Of a stretch of DNA of 21,780 bases, positions 1 through 7,532 are shown piece by piece. Source of the stretch: Alphaproteobacteria bacterium (GTDB lineage Bacteria; Pseudomonadota; Alphaproteobacteria; Rhizobiales; Devosiaceae). Each line of letters opens with the position of its first letter. The first letter of the stretch is position 1. The translations under genes were made by a program, and so were the position numbers. The stretch covers positions 1-21,780 of the forward strand of contig JAJRRJ010000073.1 in assembly GCA_024279575.1 (NCBI GenBank), written 5' to 3'. The notes under the pieces are model-generated. The model worked only from the letters and a program-made list of their open reading frames with translations, made no database searches and was not told the origin of the DNA.

Positions 1-382
1 GCCTCTGGCCTGCTACTCACATTGGGGCAGACTGACCTGTCTGGCTCCCTCACTTTACTGGCTAACAAGGGCATACTAGCGGGGGAAAAAATTTCGATCA
101 ACATACTAAAATCGCTAAATGGGGCTTGACTCTGCACCGGGTTTTGGGGCGTCAGGAAAAGAGATACGAGACAAAAGAATTAAGTGGCTGAGACTCCTCA
201 AAAATTCGAATTCAGGCATCCCATTTCACTCAGGGAAGATATTTAAAAAGAATCTGATCAGGGACAATTTGTCCCGGTTGAGATCATGATATGCGCCACC
301 GGCATGAGACTCTCTCAGGATATATTTTACACGCTTTTGTGAACAGCGCTGGTTTGGCGAACTCTATATTGAGCAAAGCCAT
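1..382. other. Intergenic region downstream of rpsT, possible dnaA upstream/origin-proximal region
   Basis: No credible gene is visible here. The region follows the rpsT terminator. In many Alphaproteobacteria dnaA lies just beyond rpsT in the same orientation, so this may be the dnaA leader; dnaA itself is not in the window. Visible structure: four GANTC sites at 128-132, 192-196, 250-254 and 308-312; a perfect odd palindrome at 261-275; AT-rich patches near 240-255 and 320-330. I found no close match to the DnaA box TTATNCACA on either strand. A short minus-strand frame from an ATG at 74 runs open to the left edge, but it has no ribosome binding site and no recognisable family features. Confidence 0.5.
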
Positions 383-413
383 AAAAAACGGCCCACCCGG
401 TTAGGGGCAGGCC
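383..413 (-). terminator. Intrinsic terminator of rpsT
   Basis: Read on the minus strand, a 9-bp stem (GGCCTGCCC with GGGTGGGCC, including two G-U pairs) closes a 6-nt loop and is followed by G and six T. It lies about 55 nt past the rpsT stop codon, the expected position. It separates rpsT transcription from whatever is encoded to the left. Confidence 0.85.
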
Positions 414-468
414 TGTACTTTTAAATTGTCACTCAACACCTAATGCTGATGTGAAAAATCGGATATTT

Positions 469-735
469 TTATGCGGACATCGCTTTTACGCGACGGCTAA
501 GCCGTGAGACTTTGCGCGATGCGGTGTTGCGATGCAAAATGCCACGCCCTGCTGCCCGCTGAATTTCAGGCTCTGCGGCACGAAGAGCTGAAAACGCATC
601 TTCCTGCTTGCCGGATTCAATTGCTTCTTCAACTTTACGCAAATATGTGCGCATGCGGGACCGGCGCGACTTGTTAACTTCGGTACGCGCAGCGATTTTT
701 CGAACGGCTTTTTTTGCCGAAGATGTATTTGCCAT
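469..735 (-). CDS. rpsT: 30S ribosomal protein S20
   Basis: An 88-residue, very basic protein with the S20 N-terminus (MANTSSAKKAVRK), the Lys/Arg-rich helical core and the C-terminal part ending in an RLSRRVKAMSA-like helix. S20 binds 16S rRNA early in 30S assembly. Length matches the family. The ATG start is preceded by a modest AAAGGC-type ribosome binding site. The gene has its own predicted sigma-70 promoter and a hairpin-containing leader of roughly 110 nt, and ends at a strong intrinsic terminator, so it is probably monocistronic. S20 represses its own translation in E. coli; the leader hairpin here could serve similarly, but that is inference. mutM lies directly upstream, with no gene between. 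Confidence 0.97.
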   Translation of the reverse strand: MANTSSAKKAVRKIAARTEVNKSRRSRMRTYLRKVEEAIESGKQEDAFSALRAAEPEIQRAAGRGILHRNTASRKVSRLSRRVKAMSA

Positions 736-826
736 TTTGTGTCTGCCTTTGGGCGTTTTTCCTGATATCTTATTCTTTAATCGCCGGATGCGACAGGGAA
801 TGAAATATCAAATATCAAATGAAAGC

Positions 827-843
827 GGCGGCTTTGGGCCGCC
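827..843 (-). promoter_or_regulatory. Hairpin in the rpsT 5' leader
   Basis: A perfect 6-bp inverted repeat (GGCGGC, 5-nt loop, GCCGCC) lies between the predicted rpsT promoter and the rpsT start codon. It is not followed by a T-run on the minus strand, so it is unlikely to be a terminator. A structured leader fits possible S20 feedback control, which is inferred. Confidence 0.4.
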
Positions 844-854
844 TGTTGGCGCAG

Positions 855-883
855 GTTATAGTCAGCGGCGGCGCCAGCGTCAA
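855..883 (-). promoter_or_regulatory. Sigma-70 promoter for rpsT
   Basis: On the minus strand TTGACG (878-883) and TATAAC (855-860) are separated by exactly 17 bp. Each hexamer matches the consensus at five of six positions. Transcription would begin near 848, giving a leader of about 113 nt before the rpsT start. This is the best-matching promoter in the window. Confidence 0.75.
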
Positions 884-895
884 CCAATAATCATA

Positions 896-920
896 CCTGA
901 ATTCTTTAAGGATATTCAGG
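896..920. repeat. Inverted repeat over the mutM stop codon
   Basis: CCTGAAT and ATTCAGG form 7-bp arms around an 11-nt loop and span the mutM stop codon. No T-run follows on either strand, so it is a weak terminator at best. It may stabilise the mutM mRNA 3' end, upstream of the rpsT promoter. Confidence 0.35.
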
Positions 921-1776
921 TCTGGCAGGTTGGGCAAAAAAAACTGGAACGAGCAGAGTGTATAGCACGCTCAATCTGTCCGGCACAGGCGGGCCGCAGA
1001 CACGGCTCCCCCTCCCGGCCATAAACTGCAAACCGGTGCTGAAAATACCCCGATTGCCCCTCCACCTGACGGTAGTCTTTAAGGGTTGATCCCCCCGCTT
1101 CCAGAGCTTCATGCAAAACCTCTCGAATGGACCGGGTCAAATCCTCCAATTTATCACTTTGCGCGCAATCGTTAGGCACGGCCAGGTTTTTTGCCGGAGT
1201 TGAGGGATTAATGCCACTGCGAAACAAAGCCTCGCACACATATATATTGCCAAGGCCCGCAATGACCCTCTGGTCTAAAAGAACGGTTTTTATCGGACCG
1301 CGGCGCGTGGCGAAACGCTCCCTTAACATTTGGGCACTCAATTGATTGCTCAGGGGCTCTGGCCCCAAATGTTTGAGGAAAGCGCAATCCTCCTGATTAT
1401 CAATCAAATCCATAAAGCCAAACCGGCGTGGATCTGAATAAATCAGAAAAGGGGATGGGGGATTTGTACCGCTTAATTCAAAAATCACATGGTCGTGCTT
1501 TTCAAAATGACCGGGTTTAACAGGCGCAAAGAAACGATAATTGCCGGTCATTCCCAAGTGGGATAAAATAATTTGACCCGAAGAAAGTTCAAACAACAGA
1601 TATTTGGCCCGTCGTAAAACGCCTGTAATATGGGTGCCGCTGATTTTTTTGGCAAACCCGACAGGAAAATCAAATCGCAGGTTTTTTCGGCGCAAGATAA
1701 GATTATCAATACGCGCACCGGTAATTAAAGGGGAAAGTCCCCGCCTGACAATTTCAACCTCTGGAAGTTCCGGCAT
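916..1776 (-). CDS. mutM: Formamidopyrimidine-DNA glycosylase (8-oxoguanine repair)
   Basis: A 286-residue Fpg/MutM protein that excises 8-oxoguanine and formamidopyrimidines and cleaves the abasic site. The N-terminus MPELPEVE supplies the catalytic Pro2 and Glu3 once Met is removed. Lys58 (RRAKYLL) matches the conserved catalytic-domain lysine. The helix-two-turn-helix region is in the middle (LLDQRVIAGLGNIYVCEALF). The C-terminal zinc finger uses Cys259, Cys264, Cys281 and Cys284; the first pair has Cys-x4-Cys spacing, which I recall from alphaproteobacterial MutM. The usual GRS before the last Cys pair reads ARS. It is divergent from ubiE and upstream of rpsT. Many Hyphomicrobiales have an enoyl-CoA hydratase gene between mutM and rpsT; none is present. 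Confidence 0.97.
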   Translation of the reverse strand: MPELPEVEIVRRGLSPLITGARIDNLILRRKNLRFDFPVGFAKKISGTHITGVLRRAKYLLFELSSGQIILSHLGMTGNYRFFAPVKPGHFEKHDHVIFELSGTNPPSPFLIYSDPRRFGFMDLIDNQEDCAFLKHLGPEPLSNQLSAQMLRERFATRRGPIKTVLLDQRVIAGLGNIYVCEALFRSGINPSTPAKNLAVPNDCAQSDKLEDLTRSIREVLHEALEAGGSTLKDYRQVEGQSGYFQHRFAVYGREGEPCLRPACAGQIERAIHSARSSFFCPTCQT

Positions 1777-1879
1777 TTTTTTGATCCAATCTCAAAAACC
1801 CTTGTGCAAACATCTATCACTTGCAAAAGGTTCGCGCTAACATAGTTTAGCAAATAAATTTATCGAAAAGATATTCAGT

Positions 1880-2644
1880 ATGGGCGATACCGGGCAAACA
1901 ACTCATTTTGGTTCCAAACAGGTTGCGTTGGAAGACAAACAAGGGATGGTGAACGATGTGTTCCACGGGGTTGCCAGCCGATATGACCTGATGAACGACC
2001 TGATGAGCGCTGGTGTACACCGGCTGTGGAAGGATGCGATGGTGGCAAAGCTCAACCCTCCACGCAAGGGGGTGCGCCCCTATCGGGTACTGGATATGGC
2101 AGGGGGAAGCGGGGATATCGGCGAGCGCATTGTCAACGCGTCGCACGGTTATGCTGACGTGATCATTTCCGACATAAATCAGGATATGTTGAATGAGGGC
2201 ATTGCCCGGGAAAAGCATTGGCGATTTTCAGGAAAAGCAACATTTGTTTGCGCTAATGCCGAAGAACTGCCCTTTGAAGACAACAGTTTCAACGCCTACA
2301 CAATTTCTTTTGGCATCCGCAATGTCCCTGAGATCGATAAGGCGCTTGGGGAAGTTTTTCGCGTACTGAAAAGGGGGGGGCGGTTTTTATGTCTGGAGTT
2401 TTCAGAGCCAGATGTGCCAGGACTTGGTTCACTTTATGATGCTTTTTCAGAAAAGGTCATTCCAAAAATTGGTGAAATGGTCACAGGGGACGCTGATCCC
2501 TATACTTATCTTATCGAAAGCATTCGCCAATTTCCTGACCCGCAAAAATTTAGCAAAATGATCACTCAAGCGGGGTTTTCCCGCGTGACCCATACGCCCC
2601 TTTCGGGCAATATTGCCGCTATTCATTCCGGCTACAAAATTTAA
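1880..2644 (+). CDS. ubiE: Ubiquinone/menaquinone biosynthesis C-methyltransferase UbiE
   Basis: A 254-residue class I SAM-dependent methyltransferase that C-methylates the quinone ring in ubiquinone (and menaquinone) synthesis. The first UbiE signature is at residues about 35-51 (YDLMNDLMSAGVHRLWK), the SAM-binding glycine loop at 70-79 (VLDMAGGSGD), and the second signature around residue 170 (RVLKRGGRFLCLEFS). Length is typical. The ATG has only a weak AAAAG upstream. The stop codon is followed 13 nt later by the ubiB start, so the two are surely cotranscribed. It is divergent from mutM across about 100 bp, in which I see no convincing promoter. Confidence 0.97.
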   Translation: MGDTGQTTHFGSKQVALEDKQGMVNDVFHGVASRYDLMNDLMSAGVHRLWKDAMVAKLNPPRKGVRPYRVLDMAGGSGDIGERIVNASHGYADVIISDINQDMLNEGIAREKHWRFSGKATFVCANAEELPFEDNSFNAYTISFGIRNVPEIDKALGEVFRVLKRGGRFLCLEFSEPDVPGLGSLYDAFSEKVIPKIGEMVTGDADPYTYLIESIRQFPDPQKFSKMITQAGFSRVTHTPLSGNIAAIHSGYKI

Positions 2645-2657
2645 GGCATTTCAGACA

Positions 2658-4190
2658 ATGGGTATCGGCGCATATTGGCGGTTGGTTCGTGCGGGTTATG
2701 TGCTTTCCCGAGAGGGCGCATTTTCGCTTATTGGTAGCAAAGGTTTACCAGTAAATGCCAAATTTGCCCTTTCCGTCCTGCGTTTGCTGGAACGGCGATC
2801 CGTACGCAAAACCGGGAGTGTTCAACGTTTAAGCAAAGCGCTTAATCGCCTGGGGCCAACCTATGTAAAATTCGGCCAGACCCTTGCAACACGCCCCGAC
2901 ATTGTGGGCCCGGAAATTGCCGGGGATCTTTCTGTTTTGCAGGACGCTATGGAGCCGTTTGATCAGGGCCTTGTATCAAAAATTCTGGAAAGTGAGCTGG
3001 GGGTACGGGCCAAGGATATTCTGGAACTTGGGGCCCCTGTTGCTGCCGCTTCAATTGCCCAGGTGCATAAATGTAAACTTAAAAGAGCGGATGGATCCAC
3101 CCAGACCATTGCAGTTAAGCTCTTGCGCCCTGGCATCGAAGAGCGGTTTGGGGCTGATATCCAAAGTTTTTACGCCGGTGCACGGTTGGTGGAAAAACTT
3201 GTGCCCCCCATTCGCCGCCTGCGCCCGGTCGGGGTGGTGGAAGTGTTGGACCATTCCGCCCGGCTTGAGCTGGATTTACGTTTTGAGGCGGCGGCCATTT
3301 CCGAGTTCGGTGAAAATACCAAGGGTGATGTGGGGTTCGAAATTCCGCAAATCAAATGGGAATATACCGCTCAGCGGGTTCTCACCACCTCATGGATGGA
3401 TGGGATACCGGTCCGTAAAACCAAAGAACTTGAACAGGCGGGAATTGATCGCAAACTGGTCAGCAGCAATCTGATGCAGAATTTTTTGCGCCATGCTATT
3501 CGCGATGGGTTTTTTCATGCGGACATGCATCCGGGGAATCTGTTCATCAACCCCAAAAACGGACATATTCAGGCCGTTGATTTCGGCATCATGGGCCGCA
3601 TCAACAAACGCGAGCAACGGTTTCTGGCTGAAATTTTATATGGTTTCATCACCCGTAACTATTCACATGTTGCACAATTGCACTTTGACATCGGCTATGT
3701 GCCTGCGGATCAATCCGTTGCTGAATTTGCGCTGGCATTGCGTATGATCGGCGAGCCAATGCATGGGCGCAAAGCCGATGATATTTCAATGGCGGGCGTA
3801 TTTGGGCAATTGCTTAAGGTTACCGAAATTTTTAATATGGCCGCCCGACCTGAACTTATATTGCTGCAAAAAAATATGGCGCTGGTAGAGGGGGTGGGGC
3901 GAATGCTCGACCCTGAAATGGATATATGGAGCATTGCAGAACCAATCGTTGGGGACTGGATTAAGGATCAGGCAGGGCCAAAGGGTAAAATTGCCGAGGC
4001 AGGCGAGCATTTTGGTGCACTGGTTTCAACCCTTGCTCAGGTGCCCCAACTTGTAAGCCGCGCCAATGAGTTGCTGTCTGTGCACAAGCAGGAAATAGAG
4101 CGTCAGCAAAAACAAAACGGGCGCGGGTTAAAAATGGCCTTTGGCGTGGTGGTAGCCCTCATGTTGGTGCTGATATGGCGGCTATGGTAG
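2658..4190 (+). CDS. ubiB: UbiB family atypical kinase/ATPase for ubiquinone biosynthesis
   Basis: A 510-residue ABC1/ADCK/UbiB protein. The KxGQ motif that blocks ordinary kinase activity is KFGQ at 71-74, the Ala-rich loop is at 129-132, the ATP-binding Lys is at about 154 (AVKLLRPG), the catalytic-loop equivalent HADMHPGN is at 287-294, and DFG is at 308-310. A hydrophobic segment at about 490-507 ends the protein as a membrane anchor, as is usual for UbiB. It assists ubiquinone synthesis at the inner membrane. I take ATG 2658 (MGIGAYWRL) as the start; an upstream in-frame ATG at 2613 would overlap ubiE in another frame and add no family-like sequence. In relatives coaBC commonly follows; here dut follows after 91 bp. 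Confidence 0.96.
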   Translation: MGIGAYWRLVRAGYVLSREGAFSLIGSKGLPVNAKFALSVLRLLERRSVRKTGSVQRLSKALNRLGPTYVKFGQTLATRPDIVGPEIAGDLSVLQDAMEPFDQGLVSKILESELGVRAKDILELGAPVAAASIAQVHKCKLKRADGSTQTIAVKLLRPGIEERFGADIQSFYAGARLVEKLVPPIRRLRPVGVVEVLDHSARLELDLRFEAAAISEFGENTKGDVGFEIPQIKWEYTAQRVLTTSWMDGIPVRKTKELEQAGIDRKLVSSNLMQNFLRHAIRDGFFHADMHPGNLFINPKNGHIQAVDFGIMGRINKREQRFLAEILYGFITRNYSHVAQLHFDIGYVPADQSVAEFALALRMIGEPMHGRKADDISMAGVFGQLLKVTEIFNMAARPELILLQKNMALVEGVGRMLDPEMDIWSIAEPIVGDWIKDQAGPKGKIAEAGEHFGALVSTLAQVPQLVSRANELLSVHKQEIERQQKQNGRGLKMAFGVVVALMLVLIWRLW

Positions 4191-4281
4191 GCCCTGTATA
4201 TTAGATTTTGGTGCCGACTTTGCCTGAGGGGACCATTAAGGAAATGAAACAGGGTCAAAGATCACAAATCTGGATAAACTC

Positions 4282-4734
4282 ATGACTGATGCGGACATAA
4301 AAATATGCTTTCTGGCCCATGGCGCGGGATTGCCAATACCCCGGCAGCACAGCCCCGGAGCTGCGGGAGTAGACCTGATTGCGGCACTTGAGGAGGAAAG
4401 TCCCATCAATCTAAACCCTGGGCAGCGGGCGCTTATCCCCACCGGATTTTCGATTGCCTTGCCCATTGGCTATGAGGCACAAATCAGACCGCGCTCCGGT
4501 CTTGCGCTGAAACACGGGGTTACAACCCTGAATGCACCGGGCACCATTGATGCGGATTATCGTGGAGAAGTGCATGTTCTGCTGATAAATCTGGGGGAAA
4601 TTGATTTTACGATTTCCCGGGGTTTGCGCATTGCGCAAATGGTGGTCGCGCCCGTTTCCAAGGTGAACTTTATAAAGGTGGAAGAACTTGATGTGACCGA
4701 GCGCGGAACGGGCGGGTTTGGATCAACAGGCTGA
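4282..4734 (+). CDS. dut: Deoxyuridine 5'-triphosphate nucleotidohydrolase (dUTPase)
   Basis: A 150-residue trimeric dUTPase, which converts dUTP to dUMP and pyrophosphate, keeping uracil out of DNA and feeding dTMP synthesis. All five motifs are present in order: PGAAGVDL (25-32), RSGLA (71-75), GTIDADYRGE (87-96, with the catalytic Asp90), RIAQMV (116-121) and RGTGGFGSTG (141-150). Length is exactly that of bacterial Dut. It follows ubiB on the same strand after a 91-bp gap with no recognisable coding remnant, and precedes the DUF2259 gene by 23 bp, so it probably shares their transcript. Confidence 0.97.
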   Translation: MTDADIKICFLAHGAGLPIPRQHSPGAAGVDLIAALEEESPINLNPGQRALIPTGFSIALPIGYEAQIRPRSGLALKHGVTTLNAPGTIDADYRGEVHVLLINLGEIDFTISRGLRIAQMVVAPVSKVNFIKVEELDVTERGTGGFGSTG

Positions 4735-4757
4735 AATGTCTAACCGAGGATTGTACG

Positions 4758-5525
4758 ATGGAATTGAAAAATTTCTTAAAGGGCCTGTTCTATAAAATTG
4801 CAGCCCTGTTATTTGTCGCTGGCGCTGCGCAGGCGACCCAGAACACCCAGTTTCAACCTCTGGGATATTCTGAGCAGGGACGATATTTTGCCTATGAGGA
4901 ATATGGGCTGGACGAACAAAGCGGGCACGGGTTTTCCACGATTTATATCACAGATTTGATCCAGGTTTCCCATGTTGTGGGAACCCCCATTACCTTTGAG
5001 GCCCCTATAGATGAACTCTCTTTACTCGCAATACGGGAGCAGGCGCTTATCAAGGCAAAGGTTTTTCTGAATTCTCTGGATATCAGCGTTCCTGCTGAAA
5101 CTATTGTAATGATTGGGGACGGGCAGCCAAATGCAAACAAAGAAGAAATTGAGTTTGGTATTCCCATTGCCGGGCACACAAATGATGTCATTCGACGGAT
5201 TTCGGGTCTCTACATCCTGAGCCTTGAAGCATTTGAAGCACCAAGCACCTTGCGATGCGATGAATTTATGCAGTCAGCGCCCCTTGGTTTTGCACTCAAG
5301 CTGGCCAATTTTGGAACCGGGGTTGAAGTTTACCGCGATACTGTGTTGGCACGGTCGCGAGGTTGCCCGTTTCAGTATGAACTCACGGCGGTTATTCTTC
5401 CCTTTGGCGCCACTGATGTTGCCGATAGTGTGGGACTTGTTTCTGTCGATCTGAACGGCCAAAACGGAATGCGTAGACACTTTTTGGCAATACCACTCGC
5501 CTTTAATATTGCAGGTCAAAACTAA
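4758..5525 (+). CDS. DUF2259 family predicted secreted protein
   Basis: A 255-residue protein with a signal peptide (residues 1-26, hydrophobic core IAALLFVAGAA, likely cleavage after AQA) and then sequence typical of the DUF2259/COG5497 secreted proteins of Hyphomicrobiales, such as the early GYSEQGRYFAYEEYG segment. Function is unknown. Two Cys (in LRCDEF and RGCPFQY) could form a periplasmic disulfide. A GAGG ribosome binding site lies about 9 nt before the ATG. The stop overlaps the next start as TAATG, so translation of the MoeB-like gene is probably coupled to it. Family assignment is from recall, not a search. Confidence 0.8.
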   Translation: MELKNFLKGLFYKIAALLFVAGAAQATQNTQFQPLGYSEQGRYFAYEEYGLDEQSGHGFSTIYITDLIQVSHVVGTPITFEAPIDELSLLAIREQALIKAKVFLNSLDISVPAETIVMIGDGQPNANKEEIEFGIPIAGHTNDVIRRISGLYILSLEAFEAPSTLRCDEFMQSAPLGFALKLANFGTGVEVYRDTVLARSRGCPFQYELTAVILPFGATDVADSVGLVSVDLNGQNGMRRHFLAIPLAFNIAGQN

Positions 5526-6271
5526 TGCTGAGCAAACAGGAAGCTCAACGCTATTCCCGCCATCTGATTTTGAAGGGCTTTGGCGCAGTTGCTCAAAACA
5601 AACTAAAGGCGGCCCGGGTGTTGGTGGTTGGCGCGGGGGGGCTGGGTAGTCCGGTTATTGCCTATCTGGCCGCAGCGGGTGTGGGGCATATTTCAATTGT
5701 TGATGATGACCGGGTGGAGCTGAGCAACCTGCAACGCCAGATTATACACGGGCACACAGATATCGGGCAGGCCAAGGCCCTCAGCGGCGCACAATTTGCA
5801 ACCGGGATAAATAACGAAATCAATATCGAACCGATTGTATCACGACTGGGAGAGGAAAACGCCCCAAAAATTTTGGGCGGTCATGGCGTCATTATTGATG
5901 GCACCGATCGTTTTTCCACCCGCGCAATGATTGCCGAGCAGAGCGCGCGAACCAAAAGCATTCTGGTGAGCGGTGCCGTCTCCATGTTTGATGGGCAGGT
6001 AAGTGTTTTTGCGCCTCACCTTGTGGACGAATGTGGAAAAGCAAACCCTGGCTTTTCCTGTCTTTATCCACAAACCCCTGACGATAGTGATCTTCCTGCG
6101 TGTGAAGCCAACGGCATCCTTGGCGTGACCACCGGTATCATCGGCACGCTGATGGCAATGGAAGCCATTAAGGTGATTACCGGAATTGGCACACCATTGA
6201 TCGGTCGATTGCTGTTGTATGATGGACGCAATGCCAGATTTACCGAGCTAAAATATACCCGGAAAAATTAG
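5525..6271 (+). CDS. moeB: HesA/MoeB/ThiF family adenylyltransferase
   Basis: A 248-residue E1-like enzyme of the type that adenylates the C-terminal Gly of a ubiquitin-like sulfur carrier (MoaD or ThiS). The nucleotide-binding loop is GAGGLGSP (about 37-44), followed by the DDDRVELSNLQRQ segment. IDGTDRFSTR is the family Asp-containing motif. A late Cys in LPACEANGILG matches the position of the conserved catalytic-region Cys. The two CxxC zinc motifs of E. coli MoeB are missing: only one Cys remains in GFSCLYP and the C-terminus has none. The substrate is therefore unassigned; MoaD is a guess by family. The start overlaps the upstream stop (TAATG). Its 3' end overlaps that of fabB. Confidence 0.88.
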   Translation: MLSKQEAQRYSRHLILKGFGAVAQNKLKAARVLVVGAGGLGSPVIAYLAAAGVGHISIVDDDRVELSNLQRQIIHGHTDIGQAKALSGAQFATGINNEINIEPIVSRLGEENAPKILGGHGVIIDGTDRFSTRAMIAEQSARTKSILVSGAVSMFDGQVSVFAPHLVDECGKANPGFSCLYPQTPDDSDLPACEANGILGVTTGIIGTLMAMEAIKVITGIGTPLIGRLLLYDGRNARFTELKYTRKN

Positions 6272-7494
6272 GCATCGGGGTGTTTGAAAACCAGGGTGGC
6301 ATTAGTGCCACCAAAACCAAACGAGTTGGACAAAACAACCCCCAGGTCCACATTGTCAATGCGCTTGCGCACTATGGGCATATCGGCAAATTCGGGGTCA
6401 ATTTCTTCAATATTTGCGCTTTCACAGATAAAGCGGTTCTGCATCATCAAGAGTGAAAAAATGCATTCCCATACCCCTGTTGCGCCAAGGGAATGGCCCG
6501 TGAGGGATTTGGTTGCTGAAAGTGGCGGGCATTTGTCTTCGTTGCCAAAAACTGCGCGTATTGCCTCTATTTCCTTGCGGTCACCCACCGGGGTGGAGGT
6601 CGCATGGGGATTGATATAGTCAACGGGCATTTTAACGCTTTCCAGCGCCAGTTTCATACAGCGAATGGCACCCTCGCCCGACGGTGCAACCATATCAGCA
6701 CCATCAGATGTAGCCCCGTATCCGATCAGTTCCGCATAAATTTTTGCACCACGCGCTTTTGCGTGCTCCAGCTCCTCAAGCACCAGAACTCCGGCACCTC
6801 CTGCAATAACAAACCCATCGCGGTTTTTGTCATAGGCTCGCGAAGCGACCTGGGGCGTATCGTTAAAGTTTGAACTCATTGCTCCCATGGCGTCAAAAAT
6901 GTTGGACATGGTCCAGTGCAAATCTTCGCTGCCGCCGGCAAACACAATTTCCTGCTTGCCCATTTGAATTTGTTCATACGCATTGCCGATACAGTGCTTT
7001 GAGGTCGCACAGGCCGATGAGATGGAATAGTTCACCCCATGAATGCCTAAGGGTGTTGCAAGGGTTGCAGAGGCTGTAGAACTCATGGCTTTTGGTACAA
7101 CCGTTGGCCCAATGCGTTTTGGCCCACGGGCAACGGTGATTTCAGCGGCCTCGACAACAGCCCGTGTGGAGGGACCACCTGAGCCCATAATAATGCCGCA
7201 GCGCGGATTACCGCGATAGTCTTTTTCCTCCAGCCCGGAATCTTTAATCGCTTCAAGTATGGCAACATAATTCCAGGCGGAACCCTTGGCCATAAAACGA
7301 GTGGTACGCCGATCCAGAATTTGAAACGGATCAAGAGTTGGCTCTCCCTGCACCTGACAGCGGAAATTATATTTCGCATAATCCTCTGCCCTGCTGATGC
7401 CCGGAGTTGCATTTTGCAGGCTTTTTAGAACCTCTGGCACATTGTTGCCAATGGAGGAAACAATGCCCATACCTGATATTACAACTCGTTTCAT
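6268..7494 (-). CDS. fabB: 3-oxoacyl-[acyl-carrier-protein] synthase I (KAS I)
   Basis: A 408-residue condensing enzyme that elongates acyl-ACP with malonyl-ACP and is needed for unsaturated fatty acid synthesis. The catalytic triad is Cys162 (SISSACATSKH), His297 (NPHATSTPVGD) and His334 (LTGHSLGATG), with the conserved Lys329 nearby (SATKS). The glycine-rich C-terminal NSFGFGGTNA is present. A GAGG ribosome binding site is 5-6 nt from the ATG. It follows fabA by 38 bp and is presumably cotranscribed. In relatives fabI often follows fabB; here the next gene is the convergent MoeB homologue, whose stop codon overlaps the fabB stop. Confidence 0.97.
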   Translation of the reverse strand: MKRVVISGMGIVSSIGNNVPEVLKSLQNATPGISRAEDYAKYNFRCQVQGEPTLDPFQILDRRTTRFMAKGSAWNYVAILEAIKDSGLEEKDYRGNPRCGIIMGSGGPSTRAVVEAAEITVARGPKRIGPTVVPKAMSSTASATLATPLGIHGVNYSISSACATSKHCIGNAYEQIQMGKQEIVFAGGSEDLHWTMSNIFDAMGAMSSNFNDTPQVASRAYDKNRDGFVIAGGAGVLVLEELEHAKARGAKIYAELIGYGATSDGADMVAPSGEGAIRCMKLALESVKMPVDYINPHATSTPVGDRKEIEAIRAVFGNEDKCPPLSATKSLTGHSLGATGVWECIFSLLMMQNRFICESANIEEIDPEFADMPIVRKRIDNVDLGVVLSNSFGFGGTNATLVFKHPDA

Positions 7495-7532
7495 AATCGC
7501 CTCATTATGTCGTTGGTCAAATTGATTAAAAC

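Noticed and set aside
3..74. Short minus-strand frame (ATG at 74) open to the left edge as the start of dnaA
   Set aside because: No ribosome binding site, only about 24 codons visible, and the residues show no DnaA domain I resemblance.
300..345. Possible DnaA boxes near TTTTGTGAACAG
   Set aside because: The best candidates differ from TTATNCACA at three positions; not convincing as an origin.
1777..1879. Promoter for ubiE (TTGCAA with TAGTTT)
   Set aside because: 16-bp spacing and a poor -10; too weak to list as a feature.
2373..2380. G-run in ubiE as a frameshift site
   Set aside because: The frame is continuous and family-matching on both sides (LKRGGRFLCLEF), so there is no sign of a shift.
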